NCBI GenBank assembly: GCA_024760525.1
Contig: CP060499.1
Coordinates: 1,488,001-1,552,000 of the forward strand
DNA: 64,000 nucleotides
Origin: Nitrospira sp.
Lineage (GTDB): Bacteria > Nitrospirota > Nitrospiria > Nitrospirales > Nitrospiraceae
Direction: 5' to 3'
The notes beneath the pieces were generated by a model. The model saw nothing but the letters and a program-made list of their open reading frames with translations, was not told the origin of the DNA and did not search any database. This document shows positions 1-9,584 of the stretch, piece by piece; within the stretch, counting starts at the first letter, position 1, and each line of letters begins with the position of its first letter. The translations under genes were made by a program, and so were the position numbers.

Positions 1-470
1 TTGCGACGGGCGGAGACGAACCATCGATACTGGACATTGGGCTCAAGCACGAGTCCGAAGGCCTTGAGATCGATAGACTGAACCCCTGCGTCAACGGGAG
101 TGGGGAGCGGACCTTCATAGACCGGACGAATTTTCTGAGTGTCGTTGAGCGTGAATCGGAGAGGGTAGGTCGTCGGCTTCGAGAGGTACCAACTGAGTGT
201 CGGCGTCTGTTTGACGGTCAACCCGACATGGTCGGGCACCAAAGCGACGATTTCCGGTTCGTTGCCCTCCGTTCCCCGCAAGGCTCCTCCGACACGCGCG
301 CGGAGAGTCAACTTCTTCGGCGGAGTATAAACAGGACTCGACAAGTCATCCTGCCGGCCTGCCGCTGGGGCGGTCGGTTTGTCTGCCGCAGCAACGAACA
401 TAGGTGGTCCAATAATGGTCGGGACGAGGCTCAATCCTGCGATCAGTACAGCACTCCTGGAAAATCGCAT
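1..470 (-). CDS. DUF928 domain protein, secreted, C-terminus beyond window
   Basis: This reading frame runs off the left edge, so only about the first 156 residues are visible. It starts at ATG (470-468) behind a strong AGGAGG eight bases upstream and opens with a signal peptide (MRFSRSAVLIAGLSLVPTII). The following text (VPDHVGLTVKQTPTLSWYLS, then VYEGPLPTPVDAG) matches the DUF928 family, periplasmic proteins of unknown role that often sit beside CHAT/TPR proteins and two-partner secretion genes. It starts 11 bp after the CHAT gene stop on the same strand, so it is probably the last visible gene of that operon. The family call comes from recognition of the sequence pattern; its function is unknown. 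Confidence 0.75.
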   Translation of the reverse strand, partial: MRFSRSAVLIAGLSLVPTIIGPPMFVAAADKPTAPAAGRQDDLSSPVYTPPKKLTLRARVGGALRGTEGNEPEIVALVPDHVGLTVKQTPTLSWYLSKPTTYPLRFTLNDTQKIRPVYEGPLPTPVDAGVQSIDLKAFGLVLEPNVQYRWFVSARR

Positions 471-481
471 GGATCCTCCTT

Positions 482-2824
482 TCATAGCCAATTGTTCAGC
501 AGGAGAAATGGGGACCAGTAGGCCGGATGCTCATACACGCGGTCACCCAAGAGTTTCAACTGTGCGCGCTGGAGCGCGACGGCTTTTGACAGAGATGGAT
601 TCCGCAATTGCCGATAAAATTCGGAAATCAACGTCGCCGACGCTTCGTCGTTGATGAACCATAACGTCGCCAATGCGCTCCGGGCTCCGGCCTTCAACGC
701 GACGCCGGCCAGGCCGAGAGCGGCGCGATCGTCACCGACGCCTGTCTGGCATGCGCTCAAGGTCAACAGCTCGAGTGGCTCTTGCCGGAACCGAAAGAGG
801 CCGACCAGTTGATCAAGCGTCTGCATCGTCAATTTCCCGTCGAACGTCAAGAGAAACGAATCGTTCACATCGGTTGAAAATCTGCCGTGCGTCGCAATGT
901 GCAACGCCCCATAGCGTCCATCGCGTAACTCCTGTTCCAGTCTGGGCGCCTGAAAGGCATTATTGATAAGTTGATCGCTTGTGTACAGCTGCTCGATCGA
1001 GGCGACCTCCTCCGCGACATAGGGAAGGGGAGGAAAACCTTGGACGGATTTCGTGAGGCCGACAGCGAGGAAACGCAGCTTCTCGCGGTTCAACGGTTTT
1101 GGATCGGTCAACGTAATGCCCGGAGTCAAAGCCAGGGCGAATTTTGTGATCAGGAAGGACGAGCCGTCATGGAGGGACGCCAGCGGAATCGTGCGGAGTG
1201 AACTGTCCGGCACGAACACCAGCGTGGTAATCACCGAACTCAAAAGATCCGGTTCGATCGGACGCACCAGCCAGTCGTACAACTGTTGTGCATGCGGTAG
1301 ATACTCCCGGGTAGTCCGTTTTTCCACCACTCGACGGAATGCCCGGATCTCCTGGGTCAGCCGATCGGAGGTCACGGGAACCGAGATGCGCTTGAGTCCG
1401 GAAGGCAGGCTGACAAGCAACTCCAGACGGGAAGTGAACATGATAGGGTACACAACGGCAGTGTGAGGCGACAACTGATCGAACGTCGTCACTCTCGACC
1501 GGGCTGCATCGACACAGTCGTCCTGAAAATAGTCTCGCAGCTCGGCCGTCTTGTACGCCTCAATCGCATCTCGAGCTGCAAGCAGATACCCTTCTGCTGC
1601 TTTACGCTCATCAGTGAGCGATGCCCGCTGGAGCAAGAGATCGGCCAGCTCGAAGAACATCGGCTTTACGGCATCCTGACCGGCTATAGGATCCTCGGAG
1701 GATGTTTGCGCCACTTCCACGCGAATCGGTTGGAGCGTGGATGCCGCTTGCCGGTACGAAACGATGGCGTTATCCAATTCTCCGATTGCGGCCAGCTGCC
1801 GCCCCAACTGCCATTGCCAGCGGTAGAGGGCTTCTGGCGCGTCCACCGATTGCGCCGCGAACAGCGCCCGCCTGGTCAGCCGGAGCGCTTCGTCCAGACG
1901 AGATTCTGTCTCGTAGAGATGACCGAGATACCCAAGAGCATACGACAAGGTTCTCTTGTCGCCCAGCTGCTCAGTGACTGTGGCCGCTTCCTGGAGCATG
2001 CCCGCAACCCTCAGCAAGAGGGAATCATGCATCTGGGGCAGCTGTGAAGCAAGACGCTGGTAGACCAGAGCCATACCGATCAATCCGAGAGATCTGTTTC
2101 GGGATGGTGACACATCCTTCAACTGATCGAGCGCGGCATCGAGCGCCATGCGGCTATTGACCGGTTGATTGAGGCGCAGCAGGACCCGCGCGGCATTGGC
2201 GCGGCCGGTGGCAGAGAGCAGCGGCAAGTTGGCCTTTTGCGCGAAGCTCACGCTTTCATCGAACGCATTCAGAGCGTCCTGGTCTTGCTGCTTCAACACG
2301 AACAGGATGCCGAGATCGTTCAGCGTCGCGGCCATGAGCGGCGAAGAGTCTTGTTTCCGTGCTGACGCCGATGCTTGATGGAGATATTCCGATGCTTCGG
2401 CCAGTCGCCGAAGCGTCAAATAGGTGCGCCCCAAATGACCGAGGACGGAGGCCTCAGCCAGGGGATCGCCGCCCATGTGGGAAAGCGAAAGGGCCAGTTC
2501 CAAAGACTGGAGCGCTGGTGTGGATTGGCCCAAGGCCACCGATGCCTGAGCAGAGAGAATGAGCGCCTCAACCTGCGCTGGAACGTTCCCCATACCTTTA
2601 TAGAAATCCGCAGCCTGTTTCCAATGGGACAAGGCCTCACCGAAGGCTCCGCGCTCAAAATGCTGCCCGCCTTCCTTCATGAAGGAATCACCGGGAGATG
2701 AGGTTTGATGCGATTCTGATCGGGTGACGGCGTACAGCAGAACCATGACGAAGAAGAGAAAGCAGATTCCGCACAGCGCGAAACGGAGGGAACGTCGAGT
2801 GCGTACTGGTGTCGCGTGGCTCAT
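482..2824 (-). CDS. Membrane-anchored TPR-CHAT caspase-like protease
   Basis: A 780-residue protein with one N-terminal membrane segment (about residues 14-34), a long helical TPR region (about 40-400) and a C-terminal CHAT domain. CHAT is a caspase-like peptidase fold; the two hallmark residues are present, His in IATHG (about residue 646) and Cys in LSACQTG (about 692), so it should be catalytically competent. The frame stays open to 2917, but the ATG at 2824 is preferred: it lies 2 bp after the tpsB stop and the extra N-terminal residues look non-coding. The anchor suggests the protease faces the periplasm or inner membrane. It is coupled to tpsB and tpsA, so it may process or license the secreted protein, which is inference. 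Confidence 0.88.
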   Translation of the reverse strand: MSHATPVRTRRSLRFALCGICFLFFVMVLLYAVTRSESHQTSSPGDSFMKEGGQHFERGAFGEALSHWKQAADFYKGMGNVPAQVEALILSAQASVALGQSTPALQSLELALSLSHMGGDPLAEASVLGHLGRTYLTLRRLAEASEYLHQASASARKQDSSPLMAATLNDLGILFVLKQQDQDALNAFDESVSFAQKANLPLLSATGRANAARVLLRLNQPVNSRMALDAALDQLKDVSPSRNRSLGLIGMALVYQRLASQLPQMHDSLLLRVAGMLQEAATVTEQLGDKRTLSYALGYLGHLYETESRLDEALRLTRRALFAAQSVDAPEALYRWQWQLGRQLAAIGELDNAIVSYRQAASTLQPIRVEVAQTSSEDPIAGQDAVKPMFFELADLLLQRASLTDERKAAEGYLLAARDAIEAYKTAELRDYFQDDCVDAARSRVTTFDQLSPHTAVVYPIMFTSRLELLVSLPSGLKRISVPVTSDRLTQEIRAFRRVVEKRTTREYLPHAQQLYDWLVRPIEPDLLSSVITTLVFVPDSSLRTIPLASLHDGSSFLITKFALALTPGITLTDPKPLNREKLRFLAVGLTKSVQGFPPLPYVAEEVASIEQLYTSDQLINNAFQAPRLEQELRDGRYGALHIATHGRFSTDVNDSFLLTFDGKLTMQTLDQLVGLFRFRQEPLELLTLSACQTGVGDDRAALGLAGVALKAGARSALATLWFINDEASATLISEFYRQLRNPSLSKAVALQRAQLKLLGDRVYEHPAYWSPFLLLNNWL

Positions 2825-2826
2825 TA

Positions 2827-4635
2827 TTATAACGCCTGGACCACGACTTGGAGATGAATGCCGTGGTCTTGAAGGTTGCCGGATGGATGGGGCACATGAT
2901 TGAGCGGGACGCCCCAATAGAGTTCGAACCGAGCCCTGTCGCGGGGCAAGGCGTTCCAGCGGACGCCGAGACCAACGCTGGCGAGCGTCTCGGGAGACGG
3001 CGTGCTGTCACGCGAGATCCAGGCTCGTCCGACGTCAACGAATTGGGCAAACTGAACCATATCTTCGCCGCTGGCAAACTTGAGGAGGGGAATCCGGCTT
3101 TCCAGGGAAGCGATGAATCCATTGTCCCGCACCAGCGTGTTTTCCCGATAGCCGCGCACGCTGAAGCGTCCCCCCATCGGGATCTGTTCGAGCGGAAACA
3201 ACCGGTTGTTGCTGAGCTGGATATCCAGCCGTCCGAGGATCTGCCAGCCTGCCCACTGGTCGAGCCGTTTTACCGCCTGTAGTTGGCCCAACCAGGACAC
3301 AAACCGTCCGCTGGGCAACGGATCGCCCTCGGGGGTGAGCCTATCGCGCGAATTGATCGTGGCCCCTAGGACATCAAAGCCCAGGCTGACGCGGGAGCGG
3401 AACGCAATTACGGAGGATGAAGACCGGTGCTGATATTCCTGAATGAACCGAAGGGCGCTCACGGTGCTCACCCCGGTGTCGGACGCTCCGGGAACAAAAA
3501 TGAATGGTTGACCAGGTAAGTCGAAGGCCGAGGTAATCTTGTTGGAGAGATGCTCGCCGGTGACTGCCACGGCGAGTTCGTCGGTCAAACTTCGATAGAT
3601 CGGTTGCCGAAGCGTGAAGCCGATGATTTCAGACTCCGAGTTCAAATTCAAGGCGCGAAACTGGTCGCTGACGACGAGAAACTCGTTTCGGCGATACGAC
3701 GCGGTGAAAGTTGTGTCGTACCGGTTCAGCGGCAAGCTGTAAGAAACGTCGATGATCGGGTGCACCCCACGTGAACCTCCGTAGGTGAGGGTGAGAGGAT
3801 CACCATGTCCTGTCACATTGAGGTGGGCCATGGTGATCAGACCTCGTTCTGCACCCACGGTCGGCGTCTGGAAGTTATTGAACTCCAGCCACGCTTTCCA
3901 CGGACTGGCCTCTTTGACTTTCACATTGAGAACACTTTCGCCGCGCTGGTCGCCTGGGCGCAGTTCGGCATTGATTCGTTCGATACGGGGATCTCGCTGG
4001 AGCAATTGCAACCGCTCTTGGATCGGTTCGAGTTTGAGTGGAGGACGCGCGCCTAAGGCCACGCGGTCACTCAAGTAGCCTTGCCGAAACCAGTTCGTCC
4101 CTTCGACGTCGATTCGTGACAGGGCTCCCTCGACGATCTGTATCTGAATGACACCGTCCTTCACATCCTGATCGGGAATGATTGCGCCGGAGGTGATGTA
4201 GCCCTTGTTGACATACATGAGTGTCAACGCGAGCCGGAGCCGCTCCAAATCTTCGGTCGTCAAGGTTCGGTTCGTATAGGTCTTGGTAATGGCTTCGACT
4301 TCTGCGTCCGAGAAGACGGTATTGCCGGTGACCTGGATGGCATTCACATACACGCGCACCCGGCCGAGAGGTTTCTGCCCCTCGCTGTCCGGCAGTGGTG
4401 GAGGCACCATCGGGAGGGTAGGGCTTGGTGTCGGTGGAGGTGGTTTGAATTCCTTCTTCAGCGGAGCAGGCGGTTCGCCGGATCGAAGCGTGGGATCAAA
4501 GATTGGAGGAACAACTTGTGCTGAGAGCGGGGAAACAGTCGCGAGGATAGTCATGGCCAAACCACAGGAGAGAAAGGCTTGGGCGATGAACCGGCGCCGG
4601 GCTCTTGGCGCCGGTTCGCCGGTGCCAACCGTCAT
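2827..4635 (-). CDS. Two-partner secretion outer-membrane transporter (TpsB, FhaC/ShlB family)
   Basis: A 602-residue Omp85-superfamily transporter. It has a signal peptide (about 1-40, ending ...SPLSAQ), a Pro-rich linker (about 45-80), a POTRA-like region with the family pattern VNAIQVTGNTVFSDAEVEAI and TSGAIIPDQDVKDGVIQI, then a beta barrel. The barrel carries the conserved GGRFSVRGYRENTL loop motif, typical of FhaC/ShlB. It secretes a partner TpsA exoprotein, here certainly the upstream gene: the two share an ATGA start/stop overlap (4632-4635). The length is normal for the family and no damage is visible. The CHAT protease gene follows after 2 bp, so the three are almost surely co-translated. 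Confidence 0.93.
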   Translation of the reverse strand: MTVGTGEPAPRARRRFIAQAFLSCGLAMTILATVSPLSAQVVPPIFDPTLRSGEPPAPLKKEFKPPPPTPSPTLPMVPPPLPDSEGQKPLGRVRVYVNAIQVTGNTVFSDAEVEAITKTYTNRTLTTEDLERLRLALTLMYVNKGYITSGAIIPDQDVKDGVIQIQIVEGALSRIDVEGTNWFRQGYLSDRVALGARPPLKLEPIQERLQLLQRDPRIERINAELRPGDQRGESVLNVKVKEASPWKAWLEFNNFQTPTVGAERGLITMAHLNVTGHGDPLTLTYGGSRGVHPIIDVSYSLPLNRYDTTFTASYRRNEFLVVSDQFRALNLNSESEIIGFTLRQPIYRSLTDELAVAVTGEHLSNKITSAFDLPGQPFIFVPGASDTGVSTVSALRFIQEYQHRSSSSVIAFRSRVSLGFDVLGATINSRDRLTPEGDPLPSGRFVSWLGQLQAVKRLDQWAGWQILGRLDIQLSNNRLFPLEQIPMGGRFSVRGYRENTLVRDNGFIASLESRIPLLKFASGEDMVQFAQFVDVGRAWISRDSTPSPETLASVGLGVRWNALPRDRARFELYWGVPLNHVPHPSGNLQDHGIHLQVVVQAL

Positions 4636-7600
4636 GAGTGGCAGCCTGTGGATCCACTCGCAAACGCTCGAACCAAAAACCCGGGCGGCGTCAGCCGTCG
4701 AAGGGACACGATCTCGGTCTCAGTTACATGTGCGATCGCACTCGGACCCGCCGCATGCTCCAGATCCTCTCCAGTGAAATGATCCATCGACACGGGGCTA
4801 CTGAGCCACCCGCCTGGCTGGGAGGGGAGGGCATCACGTCCGGCGACAATAAACGTGCTCTGTTCGCCGCCGGCAAGTGCGGCACAACGGTTCTGCAAGA
4901 GCGCCTGGATTTCGCTCGGCTTCGACGGGAGCTGCGTGACCGTCTCGCTCAAATTCGACGTAGGGGACTGAATCTTCACCGTGCCGTTGACACCGAATTG
5001 TGAGGATGCATCGACGAGGCTTGCCTGATCCTGCAGAAACACCGGTGTCGTAATCGTGATATTACCGCCATGCCCTTGGACCGCATTTGCGAGGATCTGG
5101 GCATTCTGCAGAATAACCACGTTCGGATCGATCGTGATGTTGCCGCCGTTGCCGCTGTCGGCACCGACCGAAGCGCTGATGTGACTACTCACGAACCGGA
5201 TTTGATCGATGGCTCGAATATCGATGTTGCCGCCGCTGGCTTGATCGGCCTTCGTCGTGATTGAGCCGTTTTGGACGTCAAGTTGCTGGCCTGCGTTGAT
5301 TGAAATATCACCCGCGTTGCCCGGCCCAGTGCTGCTGGCGGAGACCGACGCGCGGTTCTGAATGGTCACAGATTGCCCGGCTGCGAGAGTGACCTTGCCG
5401 CCTGGACCGGCGTCAGGTGCCGTACCAATCGAACGGCTAAAGATACCCACTGGAGAGCCATCAGCCAAAGTTCCGGACAGGTCAATGGCTTTTGTTGAAT
5501 GTACCGTGATGTCACCCCCATGGCCGTTGTTGCTGGTCCCGCTATTGATCTGTGCACCGTTTGTTAATGTCAATGATCCGGCAGTAACCAAAATTCTTCC
5601 AGCATCACCGCAGGCATTGACACACAAGTCGCTTCCCACCGTTTTCGTAAACACACCACTGGGGTGAACGCTGCCGATGCCGAAGATTGGTTCTGGTTCG
5701 TCGATGGGAAGCTCACCTGAAATGGAAATCTCTTTAATCACGTTGAGCCTAACATCTCCACCACGCCCGCTACTGATGGTACTGGTGTTGATACGTGCCC
5801 CACCCGCTATCTCCAGTCGCGGAGTTGTCACGAAGATATTTCCCGCATCTCCCGAAGGACCGAAGTCTCCAGTGGAGTTGCTAAAAAACCCTGTCGGCCT
5901 TTCAGCGGAAAATGGACCTGTGCCCAATAGACTTACATGATCCGTGGTTGTGACATGAATGTCACCGGCTTGACCGTCACCGAATGTTGTACTGATGAGT
6001 GAGCTGGCATTTGTCATCTCGACAGCATTGGCGTTGATGGTAATGCCACCGCCTGGCCCGGAAACCGTGTTTGATTCGAAGATTGTGAAATCTGTTATCA
6101 TGCGATCGGTAGCAACAAATATTGCACCGCCTTTGGCAATGCCAATGGCAGTGACTGCTCCGCCATTCATGCTTATGTCGCGCACATTGAGTGTGACATT
6201 GCCGGCCTGTTGAGAATTTGCAAAGGCAGAGAATGCATCCGCAAATAATGCTGCATTGGTAAGACGGAGACTGTCCGACTCAATAGTGAGGTTGCCGGCA
6301 GATCCTGAGGCCTCTTGAAAGAGTAATCGAGCGAAGGCATCTCCTGTATTGATGGATGTGTTCTGTAACCGGACACTCTCCGCTGTAATCGCAACATCGC
6401 CACCGTGGCCTTCACCCAATGTGCCGGTACCGATGAAACCAAACAGAGGGTTCAGGTTGGACACCGTTAGAATTCCAGTAGTGATGCTAACGGTACCGGC
6501 TCTTCCAACACCAGAAGTTGTTGTGTCGACGAGATAGCTAGGCTCGAATGAGTCGGAAGTCGAGATGCCCTCAAAATTTGCAGCCATAATCTGTATGTCA
6601 CCGGCACTGCCGGTCCCACTCGTTCTTGCTGTGAGCGCCGGACTGTTGCGCGTATCAGAAATCAGAATGTTCCCCGCAACATTGATGTCAATAGATGTCG
6701 GAGCGCCATCGACGGTGACTGTATCGGCTGAGATGGTACCGTCGTCAATCACTAATTGACCACCTCGAATGGTCACGGTACCAGCCGCGTCACTTGATAC
6801 ATCAAGAGTCGATCCCTGTGTGATGCTAATGCTTCCCAAGGTCATGCCTGAATCCAGCAGAAGGTTAGTTGCTAGGATTTCTCCGGGTGAGGCTGCGCTT
6901 CCCAGGGAGATCTGTCCACCAGGAGCGAAGATCCGGGTTGGTTGAGTTGTGTTGTCATCTAGGGTTCCGGATTCAACCGTAATGTTTCCTCCGACGAGCG
7001 AAATGCCTTTTTGCTCTGATACGGTGAACTGACTCCCCCGAATAGTGATAGCTCCTGGACTTTGACCCAAGAATCCAAACGCAACTACCGGCGCTGTAGT
7101 CAGGAGATCCGGTACACTTGGACTCAGCGAGGTATTGAATCGTCCCCCATCAGTCAATCGCAGATAATCGGCTGATGTAAAGGTCACTATTCCGCCGACA
7201 TTCAGAGCGGAGTCCGGCCCGAACAAGAATCCGGCTTGATTCATGAGAAAGAGATTGGCATCCCCGAAGCCGGTTGTTTGGACGGTGCCGAAGATATTGG
7301 AAATATTTCCGCCGCTGACACGACCTAAGATATTCGAGGTGGGCGGAAAAACTCCGTTCACCGCAGTGTTCTGGAAGTTGGCAACATCGGTTGCCCCCAC
7401 GCTAAAGTTTCCAAAACTATGGAAAACATTTGTGCCTACCCTGGTGCCATTGGTAATGTTGTAGATATGGTCGTTTTGCGTGATTGTGGTGTTAAGATTT
7501 CCAGTGCCAGTTGTAACTGTAATGGAAGTCGTGACTTCAGCTCGGACTTCTGCTTGGAAGAAACTAGAGATAGAGATGAAAGTGAGGCAGATCGACGCAA

Positions 7601-7652
7601 TAATCCGCACAGAGTTAAGCGAAGTTGCGAGAAACGCCCCTCTGTCTTGCAT
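4632..7652 (-). CDS. Two-partner secretion exoprotein (TpsA), filamentous-haemagglutinin-like
   Basis: About 1006 residues. The start at 7652 is chosen because GGGGAG lies eight bases upstream and it gives a clean signal peptide (hydrophobic stretch about residues 12-37, ending VRAEV). The N-terminal 250 residues are the TPS secretion domain: ITQNDHIYNITNGTRVGTNV, then LFLMNQAGFLFGPDSALNVG, the classical haemagglutinin-type motif. The rest is Gly/Asn/Thr-rich parallel beta-helix with many GGNI, GAGDI and GHGGDI repeats, and it ends in a short tail with single Cys residues. It should be exported through the neighbouring TpsB to the cell surface or medium. No toxin domain is visible at the C-terminus, so adhesin or surface scaffold is more likely than CDI toxin. 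Confidence 0.9.
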   Translation of the reverse strand: MQDRGAFLATSLNSVRIIASICLTFISISSFFQAEVRAEVTTSITVTTGTGNLNTTITQNDHIYNITNGTRVGTNVFHSFGNFSVGATDVANFQNTAVNGVFPPTSNILGRVSGGNISNIFGTVQTTGFGDANLFLMNQAGFLFGPDSALNVGGIVTFTSADYLRLTDGGRFNTSLSPSVPDLLTTAPVVAFGFLGQSPGAITIRGSQFTVSEQKGISLVGGNITVESGTLDDNTTQPTRIFAPGGQISLGSAASPGEILATNLLLDSGMTLGSISITQGSTLDVSSDAAGTVTIRGGQLVIDDGTISADTVTVDGAPTSIDINVAGNILISDTRNSPALTARTSGTGSAGDIQIMAANFEGISTSDSFEPSYLVDTTTSGVGRAGTVSITTGILTVSNLNPLFGFIGTGTLGEGHGGDVAITAESVRLQNTSINTGDAFARLLFQEASGSAGNLTIESDSLRLTNAALFADAFSAFANSQQAGNVTLNVRDISMNGGAVTAIGIAKGGAIFVATDRMITDFTIFESNTVSGPGGGITINANAVEMTNASSLISTTFGDGQAGDIHVTTTDHVSLLGTGPFSAERPTGFFSNSTGDFGPSGDAGNIFVTTPRLEIAGGARINTSTISSGRGGDVRLNVIKEISISGELPIDEPEPIFGIGSVHPSGVFTKTVGSDLCVNACGDAGRILVTAGSLTLTNGAQINSGTSNNGHGGDITVHSTKAIDLSGTLADGSPVGIFSRSIGTAPDAGPGGKVTLAAGQSVTIQNRASVSASSTGPGNAGDISINAGQQLDVQNGSITTKADQASGGNIDIRAIDQIRFVSSHISASVGADSGNGGNITIDPNVVILQNAQILANAVQGHGGNITITTPVFLQDQASLVDASSQFGVNGTVKIQSPTSNLSETVTQLPSKPSEIQALLQNRCAALAGGEQSTFIVAGRDALPSQPGGWLSSPVSMDHFTGEDLEHAAGPSAIAHVTETEIVSLRRLTPPGFLVRAFASGSTGCHS

Positions 7653-7782
7653 GATGAATGCTCCCCAGATATCGCTACTAATCGAGAGAGTTTGAATCCT
7701 CATCACTGCATAATGAGATCATGTGACCCAAGAACGTGTTGGTTCGCACATCTCTGACTCAACCTCATCGAATAGTGCTCTC

Positions 7783-8172
7783 CTATCTGCTTCTACATTG
7801 GCACATGCACTGATGTGTTTCATTATTCCATGTGTCCTTACAGGTCTTGCCCGGCAAACACGCAAGCCCTTGTTGGGAGCATGCACTGTTGGAAGCGTGT
7901 TCACAAACTGCATCATCAGGGAGTACACCGATAGGGTTAATTTGGATAGCGCCGGGAGGTGGGGCGCTGCCTTGGGGTAACGAAATATTAGGCGGACATG
8001 CCCCAGGGGGCCGTTTGTCCTTGACCAAAACCATGAAGCCGTTACCATCATCTTCACAGGCCATTACAGAATCTGGTTCTGGTATGGCGGAAGCAGGAGC
8101 CATTTCGCACAAGAGAACCCCGATAACGAACACTAATGAGAGGAGGGAACGAAAATTGCTAGCACGTCGCAT
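7783..8172 (-). CDS. Small Cys-rich secreted protein, PPGACPP family, copy B
   Basis: About 129 residues with a signal peptide (MRRASNFRSLLSLVFVIGVL, then ASA). The ATG at 8172 is preferred over 8184 because GGAGG sits five bases ahead. The mature part carries DKRPPGACPPN, PPPGAIQINPIG, then a Cys cluster (CSQQGLACLPGKTCKDTWNN, then CMCQC). It is clearly related to the gene at 9585-9980, sharing PPGACPP, PPxGAIQxNPxG and GKTCKDTWN in the same order. The Cys clustering suggests disulfide knots or metal binding outside the cytoplasm. It is the fourth gene of the unidirectional cluster, 130 bp before tpsA. No known domain is recognised, so its function is unknown. Confidence 0.75.
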   Translation of the reverse strand: MRRASNFRSLLSLVFVIGVLLCEMAPASAIPEPDSVMACEDDGNGFMVLVKDKRPPGACPPNISLPQGSAPPPGAIQINPIGVLPDDAVCEHASNSACSQQGLACLPGKTCKDTWNNETHQCMCQCRSR

Positions 8173-8198
8173 CTGCACCTCCATGATATGCGAGGAGA

Positions 8199-8885
8199 TT
8201 ATTCTGGTTCCCGAGGTTTGACAGAGCTGCTGGGCTTGCGAGGCTTTGCAGTCGGCAAAAGCTTAGAGAGTTGTTGAAAAACGTCTGGGGCTCGTCTCCA
8301 TACATGTTTTTCCAATTCTAATCCTGGTCGACTGTTAATCGATGACAGTAGTAATTTCCCATCCTGTTGGCGCTCGCCCAGAAAATAAAGGTTGAGTTCC
8401 GGTATCCAGACTACGACGAATATGTCTTTGTTTTTGGGTTCTGGAATTTCGAGATCTATTAACTCACCGATGAATCCTGGTGCACCCCATCCCGTCACAT
8501 CCCAGGTCCCATCCCGTAATCGACTGACAGTCATAGAAGACCGTACTCTCTCGCCGACCTTAATGGGATAGATGATGATATCTCGGTCCAGCAGCAGTTT
8601 CTCTGCGTCATCACCTCGTTTGAACTTTCTTAACGCGTTTAAATCGACGGTATAGGTTTTCAAGGGGAAAGCTTTGTCAACCGTCGCTGTGGACGCTTCG
8701 CTCATTGAGGTGAATCCTAGCCCTTTCGCGGTATCCGATGTGACCAAGTCAGGCAGTTGAGCCAAGCCTTCGTCAGCCGCCATGTCGGCCGTGGGAGCGG
8801 CTTGAGAGTGAATAGGCATATGAATCCCATGCCAGAGTACGAGGCTTAAACCAATCGCAAGAATGGCAGAAGTTGTTATCCGCAC
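8199..8885 (-). CDS. Secreted protein of unknown function linked to papain-like protease
   Basis: 228 residues starting at GTG (8885), overlapping the 3' end of the protease gene by 10 bases. Such translational coupling suggests equal expression and joint function. The N-terminus is a signal peptide (hydrophobic about 6-20). The body has a mixed alpha/beta pattern with VGERVRSSMTVSRLRDGTWD and IFVVVWIPELNLYFLGERQ, and a Pro/Ser/Lys-rich tail. No Cys is present, unlike its neighbours. A role as propeptide, inhibitor or substrate of the protease is possible but is only a guess from coupling. The next gene starts 26 bp after its stop. Confidence 0.7.
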   Translation of the reverse strand: MRITTSAILAIGLSLVLWHGIHMPIHSQAAPTADMAADEGLAQLPDLVTSDTAKGLGFTSMSEASTATVDKAFPLKTYTVDLNALRKFKRGDDAEKLLLDRDIIIYPIKVGERVRSSMTVSRLRDGTWDVTGWGAPGFIGELIDLEIPEPKNKDIFVVVWIPELNLYFLGERQQDGKLLLSSINSRPGLELEKHVWRRAPDVFQQLSKLLPTAKPRKPSSSVKPREPE

Positions 8886-9547
8886 TTACCATCCATCATG
8901 GTTTCGTAGGGGCAGATCTCAATATAGTCATAGGAATGCTTTGCTTGTCCACCCCAGGCTTCAACATAGAAATACTGAAAGGATCGCCAGCGATCTTCTG
9001 TGGCCGTCGGGTCGCTCTCGTCAATCCCGAGAGGATCAAGGACATATATCAGTCGCTTGCCGTTTCCCAACACTCTGTATCCCGCCACCACGTATTGGTG
9101 TGAACTTTGGCTAAATTCTAAGGTGATAACAAGCGGATGGCCGCGGCAGATTTGGTCCGTTATCTCCTCCCAACTAAGACCCTGCGCGGGTCGTAGGTGT
9201 GTTCTAATCGTATTAAAATTTTTTTTTGGAAAGTCCGGCCAACTTGGGCGAGAACAAACTGGATCTAACATATATTCTGGGTCGCAGCAGCTACGGACAT
9301 TGCGGGAAATCCTCCGCTGGCCGCGTAAAATCTCTGTGACGAGAAGACACTGAGGTATTGAATACTGATTTCCATGGGATTCCATGACCATCTGTTGGGT
9401 CGCTGCCCAGCACCACTGGCCAGTTTCTTGAGATCGCGGTGTAACTGTTGCGAATCCGTAATCGGGAGTACACGTCTGTGCCGAGCTAGAATCGTACAGT
9501 GATAATGTGAAGAGCACAAATACACTTGCGAGCATGTATCTTTTCAT
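8876..9547 (-). CDS. Secreted papain-like cysteine protease (C39/C70-like)
   Basis: 223 residues counted from the ATG at 9547, chosen because it begins a signal peptide (MKRYMLASVFVLFTLSLYDS, then SSAQ). The active-site pattern of papain-like peptidases is visible: QWCWAAT with the nucleophile Cys (about residue 46), SHQYVVAGY with His (about 150), and YVLDPLG with Asp (about 171). Extra Cys residues (SCCDP, DPVCS, EICPY) fit an oxidising extracytoplasmic location. It resembles the AvrRpt2/C39-like families of processing or toxin-type peptidases. It lies between two secreted genes, 37 bp after Cys-rich copy A and overlapping the next gene. The fold call is good; the substrate is unknown. Confidence 0.8.
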   Translation of the reverse strand: MKRYMLASVFVLFTLSLYDSSSAQTCTPDYGFATVTPRSQETGQWCWAATQQMVMESHGNQYSIPQCLLVTEILRGQRRISRNVRSCCDPEYMLDPVCSRPSWPDFPKKNFNTIRTHLRPAQGLSWEEITDQICRGHPLVITLEFSQSSHQYVVAGYRVLGNGKRLIYVLDPLGIDESDPTATEDRWRSFQYFYVEAWGGQAKHSYDYIEICPYETMMDGKCG

Positions 9548-9584
9548 CTTCTCTTGCCTCTTGCCATCCATGCACTTCCACTCG

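Noticed and set aside
4632..7652. Repetitive Gly/Asn codons in tpsA as a possible CRISPR or DNA repeat array
   Set aside because: The repeats are protein-level beta-helix repeats with variable DNA; no constant repeat-spacer pattern.
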